Made by a program: the position numbers and the translations under genes. DNA of 64,000 bases, taken from positions 116,759 through 180,758 of the forward strand of contig NZ_JAPONB010000009.1 in assembly GCF_026676115.1 (NCBI RefSeq), given 5' to 3'. This document shows positions 34,936 through 42,829 of this stretch, piece after piece. The DNA is from Salinimicrobium sp. TH3 (GTDB taxonomy: Bacteria > Bacteroidota > Bacteroidia > Flavobacteriales > Flavobacteriaceae). Below the pieces are notes generated by a model. The model was not told the origin of the DNA. It saw nothing but the letters and a program-made list of their open reading frames with translations, and made no database searches. Each line of letters starts with the position of its first letter. Position 1 is the first letter of the stretch.

Positions 34936-34954
34936 AAAATGTCATTTTTGGACC
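34936..34954. repeat. AAAATGnCATTTTTG intergenic element, copy 3
   Basis: AAAATGTCATTTTTGGACC, in the divergent gap between the LptA-like and L,D-transpeptidase genes. Confidence 0.5.
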
Positions 34955-35095
34955 TTAAATAACTTCAGGTTATTTAGGAAAAGATTTAAAAATTAAGGAA
35001 ATTTATGTAAGGTTTGGCTACCGGTTAACGCCCAATAATGAAAATAATTAGCATTTTTCGGAACAGTAACAAATACAGGCGAAAACCCATCCCCC

Positions 35096-36070
35096 ATGAA
35101 ACTTGGCAAAACATATCTGATAAAATTTCTTTTTGGAATTCTGTTTCTTTCCGGAGCAAGTTCTTGTGACCGATCTGAAGGGGCTTCACCAATTCAGGAT
35201 AATTCCCATCAAGTAATCCATACAGATACATTAAGGCCGTCACCATCCCAGGAGGTCGTAGAGTTGCCGCTTTTTGTGACTTACCATATTGACAGTCTGG
35301 AGAATATAGCGCAAATCGACAGCTTCAAGACCAGGTTTTCTGAACTGCAACAGGAATTCATTCTCGGCATTAACCGAATTGATGCTTATCGTTTAAGAGC
35401 AGGAAACAAGCTGGTAATTCCCGACACTCTCACTAATAATTTTCTTGATTATTCCCCTTTTCCTCAAAATTTTGAAATGCTCGACTCTATTCCCAAAGCC
35501 GTACTTATTTCAAGAAGGATACAGGGGTTTGCGCTGTATGAGAACGGGAAGTTGCTAAAATGGGGGCCGGTGAGTTCGGGAAAGAAATCTACCCCCACTC
35601 CTGCAGGACTCTTTTATGGAAATTACAAAGCCCGCAGCAAAATAAGTACTGTAGATCAATCCTGGATTATGCCCTACTATTTCAATTTCATGAATTTTGA
35701 AGGGGTAGGAGTACACCAGTATACCATGCCGGGATTTCCTGCCAGTCACGCTTGTGTAAGGTTGCGTAAAGATGATGCGGTAACCATCTATAATTGGGCG
35801 AATCAATGGAAACTGGATGGAAAACGACAGGTGGTCACAAAGAATGGAACTCCATTCATGGTGTTTGGAGATTATGATTTTGATCGTTCTGCTCCCTGGC
35901 TGGAATTGGCAGAGGATCCTAATTCAAACTACCTTAATGCAGAAGAATTGAAAACCCTTCGCAGATATGTAACCGAATACCGGCGGGATAAAAGGAATTT
36001 TGATCTTCCCGAACTTCCTTCCGAAGAACTTGCGGCACCTCCCCCAAGTGGACTGGAAACTATTCAGTAA
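35096..36070 (+). CDS. L,D-transpeptidase (YkuD), lipoprotein
   Basis: 324 residues. Lipobox GASSC (C24), then a linker and a YkuD domain with the catalytic HQYT...SHACVRL motif (H207, H218, C220). It forms 3-3 cross-links or attaches proteins to peptidoglycan. A LysM-like patch may precede it (DAYRLRAGNKLVIPDTL, about 97-112). C-terminus is Pro/Glu-rich. Divergent from the LptA-like gene. Confidence 0.9.
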   Translation: MKLGKTYLIKFLFGILFLSGASSCDRSEGASPIQDNSHQVIHTDTLRPSPSQEVVELPLFVTYHIDSLENIAQIDSFKTRFSELQQEFILGINRIDAYRLRAGNKLVIPDTLTNNFLDYSPFPQNFEMLDSIPKAVLISRRIQGFALYENGKLLKWGPVSSGKKSTPTPAGLFYGNYKARSKISTVDQSWIMPYYFNFMNFEGVGVHQYTMPGFPASHACVRLRKDDAVTIYNWANQWKLDGKRQVVTKNGTPFMVFGDYDFDRSAPWLELAEDPNSNYLNAEELKTLRRYVTEYRRDKRNFDLPELPSEELAAPPPSGLETIQ

Positions 36071-36078
36071 AAACAGAA

Positions 36079-36108
36079 AGGTTGCCGGAAACGAATTTCC
36101 GACAACCT
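36079..36108. terminator. Terminator between transpeptidase and hydrolase
   Basis: 13-bp stem with one mismatch (36079-36091 / 36096-36108), loop CGAA; the T-rich flank lies on the minus-strand side, so it serves the hydrolase gene at least. Confidence 0.65.
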
Positions 36109-36127
36109 GTTCCCTCAAACAATTATC

Positions 36128-37033
36128 TTACAAACTATATTTTGCCGTATAGGCTAAAATTGCCTTTTCCATGTCTTCTTTGTCTTCAATAAAGGGGATA
36201 TGTCCGCCTTTATTCTCCCATAGTAACATATTCTCAAATTCCAGGTTCTCATGATGTTGTGGCCCCACCATAAAATCTGTCTTACCGTAGAAATAGAGTA
36301 CAGGCATTTTCATTTTTGAAGTCATGGGTTTAAAATTCACCCAGTAGTCGGGATAATCCATGGCGTACCTGCCAAAGTCAAAATTGAAGTTTTCTATTTC
36401 AGCTGAAATTTTATCCAGCTCCGGAAAAGTTTTAGGATCTCTTGAGCCCATTTTCCAGAACTGGTCTTTTTCCCGTAATTTTCCGCCAAATTCATTCATT
36501 CTCTGAGGAATTGCCACTGTATCTCCCGTGCAGGTATAACTTTCTCCTACAAATTCAGCCGCCTTGGGTATCCAACTCTCACAGGCAGATTCTTGTAGAT
36601 TGATGGTACAGTTTAACATGATCATTCCCTTATGGGCTTCAGGATACCTTTCTGCATAACCCATTTGTAAGATACCTCCAAAAGAATGGCCTAATGTCAA
36701 CCAGCTGTCAAATCCCAGTGCTTCCCTTACCTCCTCAAAATCAAGCGTCATTCTCTCCATTGAGTAATTTTGATCGGCAGCACTTTGAGATCTGCCAACA
36801 CCTCTCTGGTCGAGATAGATCATGGTGAAATTTTCTTCCATAAAATCTCCGGTCAACTTCTCAAACCAATAGCTTCCAGAACCCGGTCCGCCATGGAGGT
36901 ACAGGAGTGGAGTCCCTTTACCTTCTACTTTTACATAAAGCTTTACCCCGTCTGAGGTGGTGATGATCTTTTCCCCCGCGAAAAGATTAAGAGAAAAAGT
37001 AAAAATTGCCAAAAAAATAAAAAGTCTTCTCAT
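36128..37033 (-). CDS. Exported alpha/beta hydrolase, proline iminopeptidase-like
   Basis: About 301 residues from the ATG at 37033, with signal peptide MRRLFIFLAIFTFSLNLFAG. The LYLHGGPGSGSY oxyanion motif and DQRGVGRS are typical of the S33 prolyl iminopeptidase family; nucleophile elbow GHSFGG, Asp in YFYGKTDFMVG and His in NKGGHIPF complete the triad. Activity on peptides is plausible; ester substrates are possible too. Confidence 0.85.
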   Translation of the reverse strand: MRRLFIFLAIFTFSLNLFAGEKIITTSDGVKLYVKVEGKGTPLLYLHGGPGSGSYWFEKLTGDFMEENFTMIYLDQRGVGRSQSAADQNYSMERMTLDFEEVREALGFDSWLTLGHSFGGILQMGYAERYPEAHKGMIMLNCTINLQESACESWIPKAAEFVGESYTCTGDTVAIPQRMNEFGGKLREKDQFWKMGSRDPKTFPELDKISAEIENFNFDFGRYAMDYPDYWVNFKPMTSKMKMPVLYFYGKTDFMVGPQHHENLEFENMLLWENKGGHIPFIEDKEDMEKAILAYTAKYSL

Positions 37034-37141
37034 TTTGTTAATACTATTTTGGTTGAAAATCAGGACAGGTTCCGGTTTCTTCAAAACCTGTCCTTTTAAA
37101 AATGTTTCTTTTTCACTCCTTTTTTATACAGACTCCTAAGT

Positions 37142-37666
37142 TTAATTTTTGTTACAGCCGGAAGTACTACAAGTTGAAATATTTTTAAACTTTTCTTCTG
37201 GAGCTGCAGTTTTATTTATTTCTTCTGCTGTTTTTCCATCATTCCCGGTCCATTTTTCCATTAGTTGGGGAGCCGGTTTTGCATTTATTCCTTCTCCATA
37301 AACTGTAGCACTTCCATAGGTGAAAAATCCTTCCCAGTCTACTCCCTGGGGATCTGTGATCCAGCTTTTTTGGCTCTTGGAATAACAACAGGTACATTCT
37401 CCTTCTTCTCTAATAGTACCTTTTGCCTGTTGCATATTGGAGTAGATCTCTTTAAGCTCTTCTGCATTATCGGTTTGAAGGCCCAGATGTTCGATTCCTA
37501 ATTCGGCGTGGCCGGTAGAGATGGCATAATTGATCCTTGGATCTTCCAGCATCCATTTGGCATAATCTGGCTTTATAACCGTGGGTAATGTGTTGAACAG
37601 AGCGTTGTAAAACCCAATGCTTTCATTTAGGTCCTTTACTCTTACATGTACGTGGAATGTTTTCAT
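37142..37666 (-). CDS. VOC protein, CadI/ArsI-like
   Basis: 174 residues. Glyoxalase-fold protein starting TFHVHVRVKDLNESIGFYNALF, with the ECTCCYSKSQKSWITDPQGVDWE stretch shared by cadmium-induced CadI and the C-As lyase ArsI, including vicinal cysteines for thiophilic metal(loid) binding. The C-terminus adds another Cys pair (CSTSGC). No other ars genes are seen; it lies downstream of a SigZ-type sigma factor and may be controlled by it. Confidence 0.8.
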   Translation of the reverse strand: MKTFHVHVRVKDLNESIGFYNALFNTLPTVIKPDYAKWMLEDPRINYAISTGHAELGIEHLGLQTDNAEELKEIYSNMQQAKGTIREEGECTCCYSKSQKSWITDPQGVDWEGFFTYGSATVYGEGINAKPAPQLMEKWTGNDGKTAEEINKTAAPEEKFKNISTCSTSGCNKN

Positions 37667-37708
37667 GGTTAAAATTTTTATGGTTTTACATTCCAGACGT
37701 AAGAAGTT

Positions 37709-38317
37709 TTAAAAAGACGCAGAATTTTTAAATTTATTTGAGATCTGCTGTAAAGGAGTGCAGGATTTTTTTATTGAAAAAGTGACCAGGCCGCCTGTAG
37801 CATCAGTTTCAAAATGGCAACAGGTTATAAATTCGGCTTTTAAAAGATTGCGTGCCCTTTGGATACGGGATTTGGTTGCGGTGAGGCTAAGGTTGAGTTT
37901 CGCTGCAATATCGGCTTGTTTCAAGCCCTCAAGATCTGCCATGCGAAGGGGTGTCGCATATTCTTCAGGAAGAAAATCCAGTAAAGGCTGGATATATTCA
38001 AGAGCTTCCTTAAAGGCGAGGTTTTCATCTTCTTCAATAAGTTCTACTTCTGGTTTTAGCCCGGCATTTTTTGATTCTCTTCGAAAATGATCGATCATGG
38101 TATTGTGAGCGATCTGGTAAAGCCAGCTCTTCACATTTTTTACACCCGATTTTGAAAGGCAAAATTTGTACACCTTAAGGAGCACTTCCTGGAGGATTTC
38201 ATTGGAAAGATCTTCGTCCCTGACCCTCTTAATAATATAATTTTTAAGAGCTGTTTTATGTTCCAGCCAAAGCGCAGGAACATCACAATTTGTAATAGGT
38301 TCTTCTTTGTTATCCAT
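37709..38317 (-). CDS. sigZ: SigZ-type RNA polymerase sigma factor
   Basis: 202-residue ECF-like sigma factor. Region 2 (LSNEILQEVLLKVYKF; VKSWLYQIAHNTMIDHFRR) and region 4 (LKQADIAAKLNLSLTATKSRIQRARNLLK) are clear. The SigZ signature is the C-terminal extension with cysteines ITCCHFETDATGG and KKSCTPL, probably a metal- or redox-sensing tail in place of a separate anti-sigma. No anti-sigma gene is adjacent. First in a small unit with the CadI/ArsI-like gene. Confidence 0.85.
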   Translation of the reverse strand: MDNKEEPITNCDVPALWLEHKTALKNYIIKRVRDEDLSNEILQEVLLKVYKFCLSKSGVKNVKSWLYQIAHNTMIDHFRRESKNAGLKPEVELIEEDENLAFKEALEYIQPLLDFLPEEYATPLRMADLEGLKQADIAAKLNLSLTATKSRIQRARNLLKAEFITCCHFETDATGGLVTFSIKKSCTPLQQISNKFKNSASF

Positions 38318-38376
38318 TGATAATGGAATTGATCTTCTAAAAATAGGGATTAAAACGAGATCAATAGCAAAAAAAA

Positions 38377-38412
38377 GATCCCGCCGAAGAAAAAATTTCT
38401 TCAGGCGGGATC
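38377..38412 (-). terminator. Terminator after OsmC gene
   Basis: 15-16 bp stem with one bulge (GATCCCGCC.GAAGAAA / TTTCTTCAGGCGGGATC), followed on the minus strand by eight T residues. Confidence 0.88.
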
Positions 38413-38414
38413 TC

Positions 38415-38433
38415 CAGTGTAGGGGGGATACTG
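38415..38433 (-). ncRNA. C-rich-loop hairpin upstream of sigZ
   Basis: On the minus strand CAGT-ATCCCCCCTAC-ACTG: a short hairpin with a C6UAC loop just before the terminator in the OsmC-sigZ gap. Same loop core as the element at 40358-40415. Either part of the OsmC 3' end or of a sigZ leader. Confidence 0.35.
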
Positions 38434-38441
38434 TATAAATA

Positions 38442-38888
38442 TTATACCAAAGATTCTGCCAATTGTAATTGAGGTCTTAAAATAACTTCAGCTTTTATAG
38501 AATTTGTAATAAGACAGGCTCTTTCGGCTTTGATCATTATTTTTTCAGCCTTCTCTTTATCCTCTTCATTGAAGATGGTAAGTACCGGTTCAAGAATGAC
38601 CTGGGACATTACGAACTTTCCATCCTGCTTTGCCATTTTGCCTTTTGCAGGGCAGGTAAGACTCTTAAATTCGAGTTTTGAATTTTCAGCAATAGCCAAA
38701 AATGTCGTCATAAAGCAGCTGTTTACTGCTGCCGTATAAAGATGCTCCGGAGACCAGATGCCGGCCATTCCTTTCGGGAATTCGGGAGGGGTAGCTATTT
38801 CGATTTTCTCATTGAGCTCGGGCGAGGAAATTTCCCCTTTGCGGTCCGATTTCCAGCTAAGATCTACGGTATAGATATGTTCTTCCAT
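38442..38888 (-). CDS. OsmC family peroxidase-like protein
   Basis: 148 residues. OsmC/Ohr fold with the two reactive cysteines in the expected places: AVNSCFMTTFLA on the long central helix and ERACLITNS near the end. These proteins reduce organic hydroperoxides or handle persulfides via dithiol chemistry. It is in a run of sulfur/redox genes (DUF2892, rhodaneses, DUF302). Confidence 0.88.
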   Translation of the reverse strand: MEEHIYTVDLSWKSDRKGEISSPELNEKIEIATPPEFPKGMAGIWSPEHLYTAAVNSCFMTTFLAIAENSKLEFKSLTCPAKGKMAKQDGKFVMSQVILEPVLTIFNEEDKEKAEKIMIKAERACLITNSIKAEVILRPQLQLAESLV

Positions 38889-38919
38889 GACTAAAGTTTA
38901 TTGGTAAAGTTAAAATTGT

Positions 38920-39144
38920 TCAGTTTGAGATTTTCTGATCTTTTTCAGGTTCTACGGCACAATTTCCTCCTGCACAATTCCCTCCTGCACAACCAAAGCC
39001 GAAGACTCCCATAGCGGCGACGTAAACTCCTAAGCCAAGACCCCACCACTGTTCTGCACTGGCCGCCTGGAAAGTTACCAGTAGCCCAATGATCACATAG
39101 GCAGCACGTACCCAGGTCCAGTTTTTTAAAATCCTGTCTTTCAT
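38920..39144 (-). CDS. DUF2892 (YgaP-like) membrane protein
   Basis: 74 residues. N-terminal MKDRILKNWTWVRAAYVIIGLLV and a second hydrophobic segment form the two-helix YgaP transmembrane hairpin, which in E. coli YgaP is fused to a rhodanese. The tail CAGGNCAGGNCAVEPEKD has three cysteines. Its start overlaps the rhodanese gene stop by 4 bp, so the two parts of YgaP are split but coupled here. Confidence 0.82.
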   Translation of the reverse strand: MKDRILKNWTWVRAAYVIIGLLVTFQAASAEQWWGLGLGVYVAAMGVFGFGCAGGNCAGGNCAVEPEKDQKISN

Positions 39145-39458
39145 CCTATTTTATTCTGAAGGTTTCTCCAGCCGCCCCCGTTGTGGACTTCTGTATATCC
39201 TGCCATTTCTAGGGTAGTTTTAGCCGAAGCACTTCTCATGCCCGAGGCACAGCAAGTGATCACCGGTTTACTTTTATTTCCTACTTTTTTAAGATTTTGA
39301 CCAAGGCTGTTTAAAGGAATATTCTTTGAACCTTTGATGTGTCCGCCGTTGTATTCTCCTTTGGTACGCACATCTACAATTACAGCTCCTTGTTGAAGTA
39401 GTTGGGCATAATCTGTCTTGGGACCCAGCCCAAAAATTCTTTTAAGTGTATCTATCAT
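39141..39458 (-). CDS. Rhodanese-like sulfurtransferase 1
   Basis: 105 residues. Single rhodanese domain: VIVDVRTKGEYNGGHIKGSKNIP at the front and active-site loop CCASGMRS, where the second Cys carries the persulfide. The loop matches YgaP-type rhodaneses. Overlaps DUF2892 by 4 bp downstream and follows rhodanese 2 with a 1-bp gap. Confidence 0.92.
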   Translation of the reverse strand: MIDTLKRIFGLGPKTDYAQLLQQGAVIVDVRTKGEYNGGHIKGSKNIPLNSLGQNLKKVGNKSKPVITCCASGMRSASAKTTLEMAGYTEVHNGGGWRNLQNKIG

Positions 39459-39459
39459 C

Positions 39460-39744
39460 TTAGGAAGCTTTAGCCTGTAAGTAATTTACTTGCAGCCATG
39501 AGCCTGCATTTGTACATTCAAATCCGGCCCTGGTTAAATACTGTTCAGCCTGTCCACTTCTCATTCCCGAGGCACAGCATAATATTAACGGGGCTTTCAT
39601 AGATTTCAATTCCTCCATAGTATCGGGTAATTCGGTCAAAGGAATATTTATTGAACCGGCTACATGGCCACCATTAAATTCTCCCCTGGTTCTAACATCT
39701 ATTATTGTCCCTTCGCCGGAACGAATTATCTTTTCAATTTCCAT
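39460..39744 (-). CDS. Rhodanese-like sulfurtransferase 2
   Basis: 94 residues from the ATG at 39744, placed 26 bp after the promoter element; a longer frame would start upstream of that promoter. Rhodanese core IIDVRTRGEFNGGHVAGSINIP and the same CCASGMRS active loop as its neighbour, so a tandem duplication. First gene of rhodanese 2-rhodanese 1-DUF2892(-OsmC). Confidence 0.9.
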   Translation of the reverse strand: MEIEKIIRSGEGTIIDVRTRGEFNGGHVAGSINIPLTELPDTMEELKSMKAPLILCCASGMRSGQAEQYLTRAGFECTNAGSWLQVNYLQAKAS

Positions 39745-39769
39745 ATTTATTTCGATTTTTATAACGGCA

Positions 39770-39777
39770 CAAAAATA
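39770..39777 (-). promoter_or_regulatory. -7 element TATTTTTG before rhodanese cluster
   Basis: Exact TAnnTTTG on the minus strand, 26 bp before the ATG at 39744. Confidence 0.5.
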
Positions 39778-39833
39778 AGTTCGAATGTCCTCTGGCACAG
39801 TTACATTTGTTACATAAGGATGTGGTAAAAAAA

Positions 39834-39861
39834 ATCCGGAATCTTGTAAAAGATTCCGGAT
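39834..39861 (-). terminator. Terminator after DUF302 gene
   Basis: Perfect 12-bp stem (39834-39845 / 39850-39861), loop GTAA, T-tract on the minus strand. Confidence 0.88.
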
Positions 39862-39882
39862 CGTAAAATTCTTTTGCTCAAC

Positions 39883-40272
39883 TTAATTTAGCTGCTCAAT
39901 TACCTTTTTTAGCTTATCCCGTACCTGGGTAGCTACTCCTCCTAAAGTGTCATTTTCGACTGCCTGCATAGAGGCGACAGGATCCACAGCAGAAACTTCT
40001 ACCTTCCCGTCTTCTGTTTCCTGCACGATTACATTACAGGGTAACATGGTTCCAATCTTACTTTCGGCAGAAATAGCCTGGTGAGCCATTTGGGGGTTAC
40101 AGGCCCCAAGGATTCGGTATTTTCTGAAGTCAACATCCAGCTTCTTTTTAAAGGTCTCCTTTACATCAATTTCAGTAAGGATCCCAAAGCCTTCTTTCTT
40201 AAGTTCTTCTGTTACTTTTTGAATGGCCTTATCAAAATCGTCCTTTAAGGTAGTGGTGAAATAGTAATTCAT
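39883..40272 (-). CDS. DUF302 domain-containing protein
   Basis: 129 residues. The DUF302 signature is readable: helix DFDKAIQKVTEELKKEGFGILTEIDV, then YRILGACNPQMAHQAISAESKIGTMLPCNVIV. The conserved Cys in LGACNP and the LPCN Cys suggest metal or thiol chemistry. No signal peptide. Often found with rhodanese/YgaP genes in Bacteroidota. Preceded by a hairpin that may control it. Confidence 0.85.
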   Translation of the reverse strand: MNYYFTTTLKDDFDKAIQKVTEELKKEGFGILTEIDVKETFKKKLDVDFRKYRILGACNPQMAHQAISAESKIGTMLPCNVIVQETEDGKVEVSAVDPVASMQAVENDTLGGVATQVRDKLKKVIEQLN

Positions 40273-40357
40273 TATCGTGGTTTTTAAGTCTAATTATTAA
40301 GATACTACAAAAATCCGATTTTCGAAAGAACTATGCAGTGACTCTTGTTAAAGACAT

Positions 40358-40415
40358 AAAAAAAGAAAAACCTAAAGGGTAGGATTGTAGGGGGAATCCA
40401 GACCCAAAAGGTTTT
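40358..40415 (-). ncRNA. Candidate small RNA or attenuator before DUF302
   Basis: On the minus strand the DNA reads as three stacked stems, AAAACCT/AGGTTTT, GGGT/ACCC and GGATT/AATCC, capped by a CCCCCTAC loop and followed by TTCTTTTTTTA. A TATATTTG promoter element ends 6 bp upstream, so the transcript would be little more than this hairpin plus U-tail (about 58 nt), or a leader with a built-in terminator 86 nt before DUF302. It could also simply terminate the GMC oxidoreductase transcript. Confidence 0.5.
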
Positions 40416-40420
40416 CACTG

Positions 40421-40428
40421 CAAATATA
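40421..40428 (-). promoter_or_regulatory. -7 element TATATTTG before hairpin and DUF302
   Basis: Exact TAnnTTTG on the minus strand; predicted start about 40413-40415, at the base of the hairpin. Confidence 0.5.
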
Positions 40429-40498
40429 CCGCAGGTTTATCTATCGAATATTTATAATCAATAGATTTTTCTTATTTAACAAGTAAGAGAATTCGCGG

Positions 40499-42103
40499 TT
40501 AAATGGATGTATCTCTGCCTAAAGGTTCAGGAATGCCCTTTTTGGCACTCTTTGGTTTTTCCGGGATTAGAGACAAGGCGCGTTCTGCTATTGCAGTAAT
40601 GGAAAGACTTGGATTTACTCCGGGGTTGGCTGAGATCATAGCCCCGTCAATTACAAACATATTGTCATAACCAAAGACTTCATTTTTGGAATTGATCACA
40701 CCCTCTCCAGCATCTTTACCCATTACCGCACCTCCCAAAATATGAGCGGTCGTAGGGATGCCTGCGAGACTTTCCAGCACGAAGGAGGTAGCTTTGCCGT
40801 TGACGACTTTGCTGTACCTCTTGGTTAGCTCTTTTGACGCTGGAATATCTGATGTTGGTTTTGTCCCCGAACTAATGCCGGTAGACATTGATCCTAAAAA
40901 GTTCCTTTTTAGCCTTATGGTGCTGTCCACACTTTGCATAAAAAGTAAAACCGCAGTGCTTTTTGACCAGCCATTAATAAAGTAGGTTTTAAACCAGGAA
41001 ACCGGAGAACGTAAAAGCTGACCAATAACATTAAATACGCGTTGGGGTGGGGTATTTCCCTGGGCCATGGGCAGGTGTAGTAACTTCCAAAAGCCTGATC
41101 CCCGGGAATACCGTACCACCTCAAGATGGCTGTTATCATCGGTGTGCAGCAGGCTTCCAATGGCAACCCCTTTTGAAAAGTCACTTTCTTTGTTGGCTGT
41201 TGAAACGCTGATGAGGGTTTCATTATTGGTGCGTATATCATCTCCCACCTTGTCTGATAACTTCGGAAGACTTTTCTGTTTCAGTTTTAGAAGAAGCTTC
41301 ACGGTGCCTAAAACCCCTCCTGAAAAGATCACTCCTTTGCTACTTAATTTGCGGGTTTTTCTGAAGAAGGAGGTACTGGATCTTAGTGTTACTTCATAAG
41401 CTTCCGAAGCCAGGGTTTTTACGTCTGTGACTTCATTTTCTGCCAGGATCTCTGCGCCCAGTCTTTGAGCCAGCCACAGGTAATTTTTATCCAGCGTATT
41501 CTTAGCATTGTGCCTACATCCGGTCATACAGCCGCCACAGAAGTTACAGCCTGTACGATTTGGACCCTTGCCTTCAAAATATGGGTCTTTGACTGTTTCT
41601 CCTTCCTTTCCGAAGTAAACTGCCACGTGTGGGTGCTCAAAATGTGCTTTTCGCCCCATGTCTTCAGCCATTTTTTCCAGGGCTTTATCGGCATCAAAAA
41701 GCTGCGGATTGGGTACTGCTCCCAACATTTTGAGAGCTTTTTCATAGTGAGGTTTAAGTTCCTCTTCCCAGTTCTCCAACTGCCCCCAGGAACCGGAGGT
41801 GTAAAATGCCTTTTTTGGCACCGGTAAAGTGTTCGCATAGACCAGAGAACCACCACCCACTCCCGTTCCCGATATTACCGCCACATGTCGAAAGATGCTA
41901 AGCTTCATGATCCCAAAGAAACTTAGCGCGGGCATCCAGAGCCATTTCTTGAGGTTCCAGTTGGTCTTTGGGAAATCCTCTGCTTTAAACCATTTTCCTT
42001 TTTCAACCACCAGCACCTTATATCCTTTTTCGGAAAGCCGCAATGCGCTTACCGAGCCACCAAAGCCGCTGCCAATAATAATATAATCGTAGTCGAATTC
42101 CAT
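40499..42103 (-). CDS. GMC-type FAD oxidoreductase, cholesterol oxidase-like
   Basis: 534 residues from the ATG at 42103. FAD motif YIIIGSGFGGSVSA, then GTGVGGGSLVYANT, and the C-terminal GMC-C signature NPSLSITAIAERA. A cysteine-rich insert GCNFCGGCMTGCRHNAKNTL (4Fe-4S-like or structural) marks the bacterial GMC/cholesterol oxidase-like group annotated in flavobacteria. Substrate not known. The upstream TTG (42127) adds eight residues and is not preferred. Confidence 0.85.
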   Translation of the reverse strand: MEFDYDYIIIGSGFGGSVSALRLSEKGYKVLVVEKGKWFKAEDFPKTNWNLKKWLWMPALSFFGIMKLSIFRHVAVISGTGVGGGSLVYANTLPVPKKAFYTSGSWGQLENWEEELKPHYEKALKMLGAVPNPQLFDADKALEKMAEDMGRKAHFEHPHVAVYFGKEGETVKDPYFEGKGPNRTGCNFCGGCMTGCRHNAKNTLDKNYLWLAQRLGAEILAENEVTDVKTLASEAYEVTLRSSTSFFRKTRKLSSKGVIFSGGVLGTVKLLLKLKQKSLPKLSDKVGDDIRTNNETLISVSTANKESDFSKGVAIGSLLHTDDNSHLEVVRYSRGSGFWKLLHLPMAQGNTPPQRVFNVIGQLLRSPVSWFKTYFINGWSKSTAVLLFMQSVDSTIRLKRNFLGSMSTGISSGTKPTSDIPASKELTKRYSKVVNGKATSFVLESLAGIPTTAHILGGAVMGKDAGEGVINSKNEVFGYDNMFVIDGAMISANPGVNPSLSITAIAERALSLIPEKPKSAKKGIPEPLGRDTSI

Positions 42104-42304
42104 TGAAGGTTTTTTAAGGTGCTTCAAAATAGTAAATTCTTAAATAATTATTTTAACAGGAGTTGAAACAGGCTTTTTTTACCAGGATAGATCCAGTTCG
42201 TCCTAAAGATTCACAAAAATATCATGGAGCCAGGGACGCGACAAAGTCAGACGTTTCCAACCGATTTTCTACTTTAAAGGACTATCCGCTTTCGCAAAGT
42301 TTTA

Positions 42305-42817
42305 ATGTATATTTATGGGATGCAGCATCCCAACGAAAAAATTATTCTGGAATTCTTCCAGGCTTTCCAAAAAGGAAACGCAAAAGCTATGAACGCCTGT
42401 TACCATAAAAACGTTGTCTTTTATGATCCTGTTTTTGGGCATATAAAGGGCGATAGAGTTAGAGCTATGTGGTATATGCTTTTGGAAAAAAGCGGAGGGG
42501 AGCTGAACATAAGCTTCAGTGAAATACAGGCCAATGATTATAACGGGAGCGCCAGGTGGACTGCCAGCTATTATTATGGTCCTTCCAGACGCCGGGTTGT
42601 CAATGAGGTGGTGGGTACTTTTTACATTCAGAATGGAAAGATCCTGCAGCATACAAATCATTTTGATCTGTGGAACTGGTCCCGCCAGGCTCTGGGCTTC
42701 AAAGGTTTTTTGATGGGATGGACTAAATCGATGAAACTTGAGATCCAGCAGGAATCAAGTAAAATGCTCTCCCGCTATATTCATAAAATGCGCTCTTTGG
42801 AAGAGGACGATATTTGA
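42305..42817 (+). CDS. NTF2/SnoaL-like protein
   Basis: 170 residues. The N-terminal helix (HPNEKIILEFFQAFQKGNAKAMNACYHKNVVFYDPVFG) followed by DRVRAMWYMLL and a beta-sheet core fits the SnoaL-like cystatin-fold family, in which a hydrophobic cone holds a small substrate. Function unknown. Start may be 42305 or the ATG at 42320 (MQHPNEKI). It converges on the MFS gene with only 12 bp between stops. Confidence 0.75.
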   Translation: MYIYGMQHPNEKIILEFFQAFQKGNAKAMNACYHKNVVFYDPVFGHIKGDRVRAMWYMLLEKSGGELNISFSEIQANDYNGSARWTASYYYGPSRRRVVNEVVGTFYIQNGKILQHTNHFDLWNWSRQALGFKGFLMGWTKSMKLEIQQESSKMLSRYIHKMRSLEEDDI

Positions 42818-42829
42818 TCATTTTCTTTT

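Noticed and set aside
42163..42408. Small plus-strand gene before the SnoaL-like gene
   Set aside because: It runs into the SnoaL-like gene in a different frame, has no promoter or conserved pattern, and looks like chance coding.
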